Source: Rhodobacteraceae bacterium UBA3069
GTDB lineage: Bacteria; Pseudomonadota; Alphaproteobacteria; Rhodobacterales; Rhodobacteraceae
Direction of reading: 5' to 3'
DNA length: 15,819 nt
Assembly: GCA_002366795.1 (NCBI GenBank)
Contig: DFBX01000001.1
Location: 1-15,819, forward strand
Shown here: piece by piece, positions 1 through 7,051 of the stretch
Layout of the letters: the number at the start of each line of letters is the position of its first letter
How positions within the stretch are numbered: the first letter of the stretch is position 1
Notes under the pieces: generated by a model
The model's input: the letters and a program-made list of their open reading frames with translations, nothing else
The model's database searches: none
Told to the model about the DNA's origin: nothing
Made by a program: the position numbers and the translations under genes

Positions 1-147
1 CTCTCGATGAAATCAGGGGAAACAGGTAACATGTCTCAGACTTGGAGCACTAGGTTAATTCATTCGAATGAATGGCGGGGGTGCGTATTAATGGCGCTAT
101 AGTTTCATGAAACCTTTATGACGGATGCGGTCGAGAATTCGAAAAAC
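1..147. other. Non-coding region downstream of phnM
   Basis: No credible gene is seen here; the plus-strand reading from 118 runs antisense into phnM and looks spurious. The stretch is AT-richer than the genes. It contains a perfect 16-base palindrome at 58-73 (ATTCATTCGAATGAAT) and a perfect 12-base palindrome at 102-113 (GTTTCATGAAAC). These could be operator sites for a gene left of the window, or chance. There is no clear hairpin plus T-run on the minus strand to serve as a terminator for the phn operon. Confidence 0.5.
58..73. repeat. 16-base perfect palindrome
   Basis: ATTCATTCGAATGAAT equals its own reverse complement; the symmetry stops at 57/74. It lies in the non-coding stretch beyond phnM. 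With no loop it is more like a dimeric-regulator site than an RNA hairpin. No regulator can be assigned. Confidence 0.35.
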
Positions 148-1290
148 TCAGCCAACTTTGTTACCTTGGCTCCATACGCCGCGCAGCAGAGGCGTTTGGT
201 CGATTTTGCGCACACGCAGAACATCGCCGCGCAAACCAGTTTTCAAGGCGCCACGGTCATGCAATCGCACGGCCTTTGCGGGGCTGCTGGTGACTGTGGC
301 AATGGCGCGGGGCAGATCATCCCAGATGTCTGCTAGGCGGAAGGCTGACAAAAGCAGAGCTGAGGGCACGTAGTCCGAAGAGACGATATCAAGCAGGTCG
401 GATCTGGCCAGCACCTCTGCCGCGACATTGCCTGAGTGGGAGCCCCCCCGGATCAGGTTCGGCGCGCCCATCATCACGGCAATGCCGTGGGTGCGGCAGG
501 CTTCGGCAGCCGCGACCGTTGTGGGAAACTCCGCGAAACCCACGCCGTTGCCGGCAGAGGTTGCGACGTGATCCGCCGTGGTATCATCATGGCTGGCCAG
601 AACCGCTCCAAGACGGCGCGCCTCTTTCACTGCATCCGCCTCATGCTTTGCCCCGAGGCGTTTTTGCAAGCGCAACAGTTTCTCGACATGCTCGGCAAAC
701 TCCGCGTCATTCATGCCGCGTTTTTTGGCGACATAGGTTTTCAGGGCGGTCAGGTCACGGAACTGGCGCTGGCCTGGGGTGTGATCCATCAGGCTGACGA
801 TACCGACCCGGTCTGACGGCCCGAATGCCGCCAATTCGTCCAAGAGCGTCTCTGAGCAGATTTCTGCCCTGAGGTGCAGGAAATGGCTGATCTTGAACAG
901 CCCCGCGGCACGCGCCGCCAACAGCTCATCTGCGAGCGTGCGGGCGTAATCGATATAGCGCCCCTTACCGCTGTGGATGGAGCCCACCCGCATGGCGTCA
1001 AAAACGGTTGTGATCCCCGTCGAGGCCAATTCGGCATCGTGGGCGATCAGGGCAGGCAAATGTGGCCAATCCACCTTTGGGCGCGGCTCGATGTGGCGTT
1101 CAACATTGTCAGTATGCAGATCTACCAGCCCGGGAATGATCAGATCGCCAGCACAGTCCACGGCGCCCGTTGGCACGCGATCCCCTTCTGCAATGTCCGA
1201 TATTTTGCCCCGTTCGATCATCACCGAACCGGTTACCACTTGATCTGGCAGCACAAGCTGCGCATTGGCGAGATACAGGTCTCCTGACAT
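148..1290 (-). CDS. phnM: PhnM, alpha-D-ribose 1-methylphosphonate 5-triphosphate diphosphatase
   Basis: PhnM is an amidohydrolase-superfamily enzyme of the cytoplasmic C-P lyase pathway. It removes pyrophosphate from ribose 1-alkylphosphonate 5-triphosphate, giving the 5-phosphate substrate of PhnJ. Visible motifs (numbered from the 1290 start) are the metal-binding HTDN at 59-62, then MDHTPGQRQF, SHDD and GAPNLIRGGSHSGN, and a late SSDYVP aspartate. The 380 residues match the family length, and the C-terminus GVWSQGNKVG looks complete. I chose the ATG at 1290 because family homology begins almost at once (LYLANAQLVLPDQVV). An in-frame ATG at 1341 would add 17 residues and overlap the start of the divergent DUF1045 gene. 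The gene is separated from phnN by that opposite-strand gene, so it needs its own promoter or long read-through. Identity is secure; the start is less so. Confidence 0.95.
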   Translation of the reverse strand: MSGDLYLANAQLVLPDQVVTGSVMIERGKISDIAEGDRVPTGAVDCAGDLIIPGLVDLHTDNVERHIEPRPKVDWPHLPALIAHDAELASTGITTVFDAMRVGSIHSGKGRYIDYARTLADELLAARAAGLFKISHFLHLRAEICSETLLDELAAFGPSDRVGIVSLMDHTPGQRQFRDLTALKTYVAKKRGMNDAEFAEHVEKLLRLQKRLGAKHEADAVKEARRLGAVLASHDDTTADHVATSAGNGVGFAEFPTTVAAAEACRTHGIAVMMGAPNLIRGGSHSGNVAAEVLARSDLLDIVSSDYVPSALLLSAFRLADIWDDLPRAIATVTSSPAKAVRLHDRGALKTGLRGDVLRVRKIDQTPLLRGVWSQGNKVG

Positions 1291-1339
1291 ATCGCTGTCA
1301 CAAGCCTTTGCCAAAGAGGACGTGGGGAAAGGGGAATTC

Positions 1340-2011
1340 ATGTCATACTCTCGATTTGCGATTTACTATGTACCGTCCGAAGGGCCATTGGCCGATTTCG
1401 GCGCGGCTTGGCTCGGCTGGGACGTTGCGCGTGGCCGTGAGGGGCGTCAGCTTGATCTGCCCGGTTTGCGTGACATCACAATGACACCGCGCAAGTATGG
1501 GTTTCATGGGACCTTGAAGCCGCCATTTCATCTGATCGACACCCGGACGGTTGAGGACCTTGAGAAGGCCGCATCGGACCTGGCCGCATCGCTTGCCCCT
1601 GCCACCTGCGACTGTTTGGAATTGAAAACGCTGGGCCGGTTTCTGGCGTTGACACCTTTTGGCGATACAGAGGCGTTGCAGCGGATTGCAGAGGCTTGCG
1701 TCCGCGAACTTGACGGTTTCCGCGCACCGGCCTTGGAACCGGATCTGGCGTGCCATCGCGCAGCGGGGCTGAGCGCGCGCCAAGAGGCATTGCTGGTGCA
1801 ATGGGGGTATCCGTATGTGATGGAAGAGTTCCGGTTTCACTTGACCCTTTCGGGGGATCTGCCCCAAGCAGAAATCCCCGCGTGGGTCGAGAGGGCGCAG
1901 CGCTATCTGCCCGACTTGCCCGCGCCCTTTGTCCTTGACCAGATCGCTCTGTGTGGCGAGCGGGAAGACGGGCGGTTCGAGATGCTGCATCGCTACACGC
2001 TCGCCGGTTGA
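1340..2011 (+). CDS. DUF1045 / 2H-phosphoesterase-like phosphonate-operon protein
   Basis: This 223-residue protein matches the DUF1045 'phosphonate metabolism protein' family often found in C-P lyase clusters. It carries the two H-x-T motifs of the 2H phosphoesterase fold, HGT at 56-58 (in GFHGTLKPPF) and HLT at 167-169 (in FRFHLTLSG). 2H enzymes act on cyclic phosphates, including ADP-ribose 1'',2''-cyclic phosphate. No phnP is present in the window, so opening of 5-phosphoribosyl 1,2-cyclic phosphate is an attractive but inferred role. The start at 1340 is preferred because a purine-rich site (AAAGGGG, about 1328-1334) precedes it and because the longer in-frame start at 1265 would run through phnM. 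It is the only plus-strand gene inside the minus-strand phn set. It is divergent from phnM with 49 bases between, and its end overlaps the end of phnN tail to tail by 19 bases. Confidence 0.85.
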   Translation: MSYSRFAIYYVPSEGPLADFGAAWLGWDVARGREGRQLDLPGLRDITMTPRKYGFHGTLKPPFHLIDTRTVEDLEKAASDLAASLAPATCDCLELKTLGRFLALTPFGDTEALQRIAEACVRELDGFRAPALEPDLACHRAAGLSARQEALLVQWGYPYVMEEFRFHLTLSGDLPQAEIPAWVERAQRYLPDLPAPFVLDQIALCGEREDGRFEMLHRYTLAG

Positions 2012-2538
2012 AGCAGCGCCACCCCACGGGCGACAGTCTCAGACAGCGGGCCATCGTTGGCGAGGTGGATAACCTTGAGCCCCGCTGGCAAGGGCTTGTC
2101 CGCCTGTGCAAGGCGTTTGGCGATCTCGCCTTCTGTCTCACGCCCTCGCGCGGCCAGACGGTGCGCAAGGGTTTCTGGCTTTGCGGTAATATTGAGAACC
2201 ATGAAGCGCGGGAAAATCTCCGCCGCTTGGGCCAGTGCCTTGCGGGAAAAATTGACAAGACAATCAGTGCCCTTGCCCAGTTGGTCGTTCACGGTGACCG
2301 GTATGCCATAATACAGGCCGTGCGCGCCCCAATGTATCGCAAAAGCCCTATCTTCGTCCAAGGCTTCAAATTGCGAGGTTGAAACCGCATCATAGTCTTC
2401 GCCGCCCAGTTCGGGCGCACGGGTGATCACCCGGCGCACCGGATACATCTGGGGCAGCGCCTGGTGAATGCCTGCCATCACGCTGTCTTTGCCCACACCC
2501 GATGGGCCTACAACCGCGATGAGGCGCCCTTGGGTCAT
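1993..2538 (-). CDS. phnN: PhnN, ribose 1,5-bisphosphate phosphokinase
   Basis: PhnN phosphorylates ribose 1,5-bisphosphate with ATP to make PRPP, the last step that recovers the ribose carrier of the C-P lyase pathway. The 181 residues fit the guanylate-kinase-like family, with a P-loop at residues 11-18 (GPSGVGKD) and a basic segment MYPVRRVITRAPELGGEDYD typical of PhnN and Gmk-like kinases. Its ATG (2538) overlaps the phnL stop in an ATGA arrangement, which points to translational coupling. Its stop overlaps the 3' end of the opposite-strand DUF1045 gene. A guanylate kinase is excluded mainly by context and the short lid region. Confidence 0.93.
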   Translation of the reverse strand: MTQGRLIAVVGPSGVGKDSVMAGIHQALPQMYPVRRVITRAPELGGEDYDAVSTSQFEALDEDRAFAIHWGAHGLYYGIPVTVNDQLGKGTDCLVNFSRKALAQAAEIFPRFMVLNITAKPETLAHRLAARGRETEGEIAKRLAQADKPLPAGLKVIHLANDGPLSETVARGVALLQPASV

Positions 2539-3218
2539 GCTGCCATTCCGGGGGTAAAGTGGCTGACATCAATTTCACGATCACAGACGCGAGCGCGGGC
2601 CGCCTCGTCATGGAAAATACCGATGATTGCCGACCCACGTGCCTTGGCGTCTTCGATCAAGGAGAGTACCACCTCGCGGTTCGCGGCATCCAGGCTCGCG
2701 GTGGGTTCATCCAACAACATCGCCGGGTAGGCACGGGCAAAGCCACGGGCGATATTCACGCGCTGTTGCTCGCCACCCGAGAAAGTCGTGGGCGACAGCG
2801 ACCAGAGCCGTTCCGGAATGTTGAGCTGTCCAAGTAACGCTTTGGCTCGAGCCTCCGCGTCCTCAACCGATACCCCCACGGCGCGCAGAGGCTCTGCAAC
2901 CACATCAAGCGTGGGCACACGCGGGACCACACGCAGGAACTGGCTTACATAGCCCAACACGTCACGGCGCAATTTGATGACGTCGCGCGGCTCGGCCTGC
3001 ACAATGTCCAGATCGCCAATGCGGATTTCACCCGCCTGCGTGAGGTAGTTGCCGTAAATCATCCGCATCAGGGTCGATTTCCCGGCACCGGAAGCCCCGG
3101 TGAGTGCCACGCATTCGCCAGAGGCAACTGCGAAGGAGACATCGCTGATCACCTCGATCACGGCACTTCCCTGATTGTGCAGGGTAAAGGTTTTGGAAAC
3201 GTTGCTAAGTTCAATCAT
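2535..3218 (-). CDS. phnL: PhnL, C-P lyase complex ABC-type ATP-binding protein
   Basis: PhnL is an ABC-type ATPase required with PhnG, PhnH and PhnI to form ribose 1-phosphonate triphosphate from ATP and phosphonate. It is not a transport ATPase despite the fold. The 227-residue protein shows Walker A at 41-49 (GASGAGKST), the signature SGGEQ at 148-152, and Walker B with D-E-P-T-A-S-L-D starting near 166. It follows phnK by 3 bases and overlaps phnN by 4, so it is mid-operon. It is told from PhnK by its N-terminus (MIELSNVSKTFTLHNQG) and its position directly before phnN. Confidence 0.95.
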   Translation of the reverse strand: MIELSNVSKTFTLHNQGSAVIEVISDVSFAVASGECVALTGASGAGKSTLMRMIYGNYLTQAGEIRIGDLDIVQAEPRDVIKLRRDVLGYVSQFLRVVPRVPTLDVVAEPLRAVGVSVEDAEARAKALLGQLNIPERLWSLSPTTFSGGEQQRVNIARGFARAYPAMLLDEPTASLDAANREVVLSLIEDAKARGSAIIGIFHDEAARARVCDREIDVSHFTPGMAA

Positions 3219-3221
3219 GGC

Positions 3222-3992
3222 TCACACCTGCAAAACGGAACTGACAAGAAGTTGGCTATAGGCGTGTTGCGGGTCGTCAAGCACCTGATCGGTCAGGCCC
3301 GCCTCGACCACGCAGCCTGATTTCATCACCATAAGCCGGTCCGCCAAAAGGCGCACAACGGCGAGGTCATGGGTCACAATGATCGCGGATAGCCCCATGT
3401 CGCGCACAAGCCCGCGCAGAAGATCCAGCAGACGCGCTTGAACCGACACATCAAGGCCGCCGGTGGGTTCATCCATGAATACCAGACGCGGGCCAGTCAC
3501 GAGGTTCCGAGCGATTTGCAAACGCTGCTGCATCCCGCCGGAAAATGTTGTGGGCCGGTCATCCACACGGGCGGCATCGATTTCGACCCGCCCCAGCCAG
3601 TCCGTGGCCTTGTCGCGGATGTCACCATAGTGACGCTCGCCCACGGCCATCAGCCGCTCGCCGACATTGCCGCCCGCGCTTACCCCCATGCGCAGGCCAT
3701 CGCGGGCGTGTTGGTGGACAAAGGCCCAGTCCGTGCGCGACAGCATGCGTCGCTCGGGTTCCGACATGGTGATCGTATCGCGTGGCCCATCAGTGCGGGT
3801 GTCGAACACCACTTGCCCCGCATCCGGGGTCAGATGACCGGCCATACAATTGAGCAAGGTGGATTTGCCCGACCCGCTTTCGCCGACGATCCCCATGACC
3901 TCACCGGGATACAGGTCAAACGAGACATCTGCGCAGCCGATATGTGCGCCATATCGTTTGGTGATGTTCTGAACAGACAGCAAAGGTGTCAT
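3222..3992 (-). CDS. phnK: PhnK, C-P lyase subunit with ABC-type ATPase fold
   Basis: PhnK binds the C-P lyase core complex at PhnJ and is needed for phosphonate breakdown in vivo. The 256 residues from the 3992 ATG carry Walker A at 37-45 (GESGSGKST), the signature SGGMQ at 151-155, Walker B ending D-E at 174-175, and the H-loop in IIVTHDLAVV. The same ORF can open 15 codons upstream at 4037, but the 3992 ATG overlaps the phnJ stop as ATGA, the pattern seen at other joints of this operon, so it is preferred. Its sequence also resembles oligopeptide-importer ATPases, which is normal for PhnK; context settles the call. Confidence 0.95.
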   Translation of the reverse strand: MTPLLSVQNITKRYGAHIGCADVSFDLYPGEVMGIVGESGSGKSTLLNCMAGHLTPDAGQVVFDTRTDGPRDTITMSEPERRMLSRTDWAFVHQHARDGLRMGVSAGGNVGERLMAVGERHYGDIRDKATDWLGRVEIDAARVDDRPTTFSGGMQQRLQIARNLVTGPRLVFMDEPTGGLDVSVQARLLDLLRGLVRDMGLSAIIVTHDLAVVRLLADRLMVMKSGCVVEAGLTDQVLDDPQHAYSQLLVSSVLQV

Positions 3993-4840
3993 GCCGCGTC
4001 CTTTCCTTTGTGGCCCGCCGCTTGACGTGCTTCGCAATAATCTGTGTCAGAGCAGACAAACATCCGTCTGCCTGCGTCATCGACAATCAGTTCATCAAGA
4101 TAGCTGTCTACCGCACCACACATCCCACAGGGATGATCGGCCTTTGAGGCTTCAAACGGGTGATCCTCGAAATCGAGGCTTACGGCTTGGGAGTACGGCG
4201 GCAGCGCATAAATCCGCTGCTCGCGGCCCGCTCCGAAAAGCTGGATCGCGGCCATCTCACCAAGCTTCGGATTATCGAATTTCGGAATCGGCGAGGGGTC
4301 CATGACATAGCGCCCTTCGACCTTTACCGGATAGGCGTAAGAGGTCGCGATATGCCCATGACGGCTGATATCCTCGTAGAGCTTCACATGCATCAGCCCG
4401 TATTCTTCAAGGCTGTGCATCTTGCGCGTCTCGCTCTCGCGCGGCTCCAGAAAGCGCAGCGGTTCGGGGATTGGCACCTGATAAACCAGGATCTGGCCTT
4501 CGGTTAGGGGCTCTTCGGGAATGCGGTGCCGGGTCTGGATCACGGTGGCGTCGCGTGTCGCTGTAGTTGTCGCGACACCTGCCGTTCGTTGAAAGAAAGT
4601 CCGGATTGAAACCGCATTCGTTGTATCATCGGCCCCCTGGTCGATCACCTTGAAGGTGTCTTCGGGCGTCAGCACCGCCGCAGACACCTGCACGCCGCCT
4701 GTTCCCCAGCCGTAGGGCATCGGCATCTCGCGCGAGGCGAAGGGGACCTGATAGCCGGGAATGGCAAGACCCTTCAGGATCGCACGCCGGATCATCCGCT
4801 TGGTCTGTTCATCCAGATAGGCGAAGTTATAGTCGTTCAT
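3989..4840 (-). CDS. phnJ: PhnJ, C-P lyase catalytic subunit
   Basis: PhnJ is the radical S-adenosylmethionine enzyme that cleaves the C-P bond of ribose 1-alkylphosphonate 5-phosphate, releasing the alkane and 5-phosphoribosyl 1,2-cyclic phosphate. The 283-residue protein has the C-terminal cysteine cluster at 238, 241, 263 and 269, within HPCGMCGAVDSYLDE and MFVCSDTDYC. These correspond to the E. coli positions 241, 244, 266 and 272, shifted by three. In the family the first three bind the 4Fe-4S cluster and the last is the thiyl-radical cysteine, so the enzyme should be active. A conserved GWGTGG segment lies near residue 44. Its ATG overlaps the phnI stop by 4 bases and its stop overlaps phnK. 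Confidence 0.97.
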   Translation of the reverse strand: MNDYNFAYLDEQTKRMIRRAILKGLAIPGYQVPFASREMPMPYGWGTGGVQVSAAVLTPEDTFKVIDQGADDTTNAVSIRTFFQRTAGVATTTATRDATVIQTRHRIPEEPLTEGQILVYQVPIPEPLRFLEPRESETRKMHSLEEYGLMHVKLYEDISRHGHIATSYAYPVKVEGRYVMDPSPIPKFDNPKLGEMAAIQLFGAGREQRIYALPPYSQAVSLDFEDHPFEASKADHPCGMCGAVDSYLDELIVDDAGRRMFVCSDTDYCEARQAAGHKGKDAA

Positions 4841-5925
4841 TCCGCAGCCTCCTGCAGCTGTTGGGCCTCTGCTTCGCGGCGCAGTTTGCGCACAAGTTCC
4901 AATTCGGACTGGAAATCGACGTAGTGGGGCAACTTGATATGTTCGAGGAACCCTGTCGCCTGAATATTGTCCGCGTGGTAGAGTACGAATTCTGCATCCT
5001 GTGCGGGTGCACCAACGTTATCTTCGCCCAATTCTTCCCACCGCAATGCGCGATCGACCAAGGCCATCGAGATTGCCTTGCGCTCTGTCTGGCCAAAGAC
5101 CAGTCCATATCCGCGGGTGAATTGAGGCGGTTCGGTTTTCGAGCCGGTGAACTGGTTGACTGTCTCACATTCGGTCAGCGTCACTTCGCCGATCTCGATG
5201 GCAAAACCCAGTTCGGGAATTTCCATCTCGACCGGAACCGACCCAATCCGCAACTCGCCCACAAAGGCATGATTGCGTCCGTAGCCGCGCTGCGTGGAAT
5301 AGGCGAGGCCGAGTGTAAAGCCTTCGTCCGCGCGGGTCAGCGCCTGTAGGCGCAGGGCGCGGTCAGCGGGCATTTCCAGTGGTTCGCGGGTCAGGTCGGG
5401 CGGGGGCGTGTCGTCATGGGTGGCCTCTTCGATCAGCCCTTCGCGGTTCAGGAATTCGGTGACGTGGGGGACATCGCCCAGCTGGGCGTCACGGGTCGGA
5501 GCTTTGGGCGGGTCCCCATCAGCGGCCAGTTTGAAATCCAGCAACCGGTGCGTGTAGTCAAAGGTCGGCCCCAGAACCTGCCCACCGGGCAGGTCCTTGA
5601 AGGTGGCCGAAATGCGCCTGTTGCAGGCCATCGCGCCGGTATCGACAGGCTCGGAGGCGCCAAAGCGGGGCAGCGTGGTCCGATAGGCGCGAATGAGGAA
5701 GATCGCTTCGATCAGGTCGCCCCGCGCCTGCTTGATAGCCAGCGCCGCAAGATCCGGATCATAAAGCGAGCCTTCTGCCATGACGCGATTGACTGCGAGG
5801 CTGAGTTGCTCACGGATTTGAGCAATGCTGAGCTCCGCGATATCCGTGTTACCCCGGCGTTCTTCAGCGAGCCAGGCATGGGCATTCTCGATCGCCCGCT
5901 CGCCGCCTTTGACTGCTACATACAT
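4837..5925 (-). CDS. phnI: PhnI, C-P lyase core complex nucleosidase subunit
   Basis: PhnI replaces the base of ATP with a phosphonate, giving ribose 1-phosphonate 5-triphosphate and adenine, together with PhnG, PhnH and PhnL; alone it acts as a purine nucleosidase. The 362 residues match family length (E. coli about 354). The N-terminus MYVAVKGGERAIENAHAWL is typical, and the C-terminal half holds the conserved TLGLAYSTQRGYGRNHAF-type region near residue 234. It starts in a TGATG overlap with the phnH stop at 5925 and ends in an ATGA overlap with phnJ, so expression is strongly coupled. Confidence 0.96.
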   Translation of the reverse strand: MYVAVKGGERAIENAHAWLAEERRGNTDIAELSIAQIREQLSLAVNRVMAEGSLYDPDLAALAIKQARGDLIEAIFLIRAYRTTLPRFGASEPVDTGAMACNRRISATFKDLPGGQVLGPTFDYTHRLLDFKLAADGDPPKAPTRDAQLGDVPHVTEFLNREGLIEEATHDDTPPPDLTREPLEMPADRALRLQALTRADEGFTLGLAYSTQRGYGRNHAFVGELRIGSVPVEMEIPELGFAIEIGEVTLTECETVNQFTGSKTEPPQFTRGYGLVFGQTERKAISMALVDRALRWEELGEDNVGAPAQDAEFVLYHADNIQATGFLEHIKLPHYVDFQSELELVRKLRREAEAQQLQEAAE

Positions 5926-6515
5926 CAGGACACCTTCGTCGCGCCCATCGGCGCGCTGACATGAGTTGTTCTTGGCAGCGCCGCGATGCGGTCGCCACTG
6001 GTGAAGATGAAGTCCAGCCCCAGCGGGAACAGCATCCGGTTAGACCGGAACGCTTCCACCTCTGGCAAGGAAAGCGCCGCTTGTTCCTTGATGCCAGGAC
6101 CAGTCATAGTTGCGCCAGAGGCGGCAAGCTCCGGACATTCCACGATCAGCGTCGCCGAACGATCAGGGTACTCGGATGTGCCGATCGGGTAGGTCGAGAG
6201 GGGCGCGAGCGCGTCCCATGTGCCAACGGCAAACATGCAATGCGAGGGGCCAACCAAAGGGGCGCCGGTGTGAAAGGACAGCCAGGCTTTCACCGCAGCG
6301 CAGTTCACATCGCTAGCCAGATAAACTGGCGTTTCGGTGTCGCAGAGCGTCAGCAGAACGGCACCCGTTGCCGGCGACAGAGGGGCAGGGGGCGTGGCCC
6401 CATCGATATTTTGTATGGTGCCCGGACGCGCCATGGCCTCCATCACACTCCGGAAGGCATGGGCGGACCCGATGGCTGGATCGGCGAATCCGCCGGACAG
6501 GGTGTTTGCCTGCAT
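5925..6515 (-). CDS. phnH: PhnH, C-P lyase core complex subunit
   Basis: PhnH is a small subunit of the PhnGHIJ core complex, a PLP-transferase-like fold without PLP activity. The 196-residue protein begins MQANTLSGGFADPAIGSAHAFRSVMEAMARPG, with the family's early 'F...R..M.AMARPG' segment. The ATG at 6515 is chosen because it forms a TGATG overlap with the phnG stop; the codon before it is a TTG that could extend the ORF by one residue. Its stop overlaps the phnI start by one base. Confidence 0.94.
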   Translation of the reverse strand: MQANTLSGGFADPAIGSAHAFRSVMEAMARPGTIQNIDGATPPAPLSPATGAVLLTLCDTETPVYLASDVNCAAVKAWLSFHTGAPLVGPSHCMFAVGTWDALAPLSTYPIGTSEYPDRSATLIVECPELAASGATMTGPGIKEQAALSLPEVEAFRSNRMLFPLGLDFIFTSGDRIAALPRTTHVSAPMGATKVS

Positions 6516-6970
6516 CAATCTTCTCCTCGGGTCATGGTAAAGAAATCGACCTTTGTGGCGGCGGCTTTGGCTGCGCGAGCGACTCTGACGGTTGTCATCT
6601 CGGTTTTCAGGGGGTCAAGCACTGCTGTGCGCAGACTGCTCGCCATTGCGGTTTGCATGAGCGCATCGACCAAAGCGGCGACTTCAGCATCCGCTTTGCG
6701 CCGTCCCTGAATATAGCCGTGCCCGACCTCCCCGGTTTCCAAGGTCAGTGCGCATCGGGTCACCGTCATCTCGCCCAGATTGAAGGGCGCACCAGTGGCA
6801 CCGGCGCGAGCGCGCACCATCGTGCTGCCGATCTCAGGCGCCCGCAGCCACGTGAAAGCCGGACGCGATATTGCAGCGCCCAACAACGCGGCCACACGAC
6901 CTGCGGGCGCTTTAGCCAGCAGGCCCATCCACGCCTTGCGGGGATCATTTTCGTTCAAAGCGTCTTTCAT
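6515..6970 (-). CDS. phnG: PhnG, C-P lyase core complex subunit
   Basis: PhnG is the first gene of the C-P lyase operon and part of the PhnGHIJ core. The 151 residues open with RKAWMGLLAKAPAGRVAALL, the usual N-terminal helix of the family, and later include GATGAPFNLGEMTVTRCAL and GHGYIQGR, both family-typical. It is divergent from phnF across an 81-base gap that must hold the promoter for the operon and the candidate PhnF operator. Its ribosome site is weak (GAGATGAG just upstream on the minus strand). Length is normal for the family. Confidence 0.94.
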   Translation of the reverse strand: MKDALNENDPRKAWMGLLAKAPAGRVAALLGAAISRPAFTWLRAPEIGSTMVRARAGATGAPFNLGEMTVTRCALTLETGEVGHGYIQGRRKADAEVAALVDALMQTAMASSLRTAVLDPLKTEMTTVRVARAAKAAATKVDFFTMTRGED

Positions 6971-7051
6971 CTCGACAACTCATCTCTTTCCTATACAACT
7001 ATACACATCTTATCGTATTAATGATCCCGCGACAGAGGAGTTTTGTGAAAT
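6971..7051. promoter_or_regulatory. Divergent phnG/phnF control region with candidate PhnF operator
   Basis: This 81-base AT-rich gap separates the divergent phnG and phnF starts. At 6992-7005 it contains TATACAACTATACA, in which TATAC occurs twice with an 8-base repeat unit; the two TATA cores also form an inverted pair. GntR/HutC-type regulators such as PhnF bind short symmetric sites with GT/TA/AC character, and they are usually encoded beside their targets. This is therefore the best operator candidate, set where it could block both promoters. The assignment is inference. A GAGGAG at 7035-7040 is the ribosome site of phnF. Confidence 0.5.

Noticed and set aside
118..336. Plus-strand reading of 72 codons starting before the phnM end
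   Set aside because: It is almost wholly antisense to phnM, has no family resemblance and no ribosome site; taken as a shadow.
1295..1312. Pho-box-like CTGTCAC plus spacer before the DUF1045 gene
   Set aside because: The first half matches 6 of 7, but the second half (CTTTGCC) matches only 3 of 7; too weak alone.
1476..2258. Long minus-strand reading opposite the DUF1045 gene
   Set aside because: The composition is arginine/serine/proline-rich as in out-of-frame GC-rich DNA, and it overlaps the real phnN in another frame.
5961..6710. Long plus-strand reading opposite phnH and phnG
   Set aside because: Antisense to two clear phn genes and without recognisable domains.
7014..7023. CGTATTAATG shared with 84-93
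   Set aside because: A single shared 10-mer is expected many times by chance in a window of this size.
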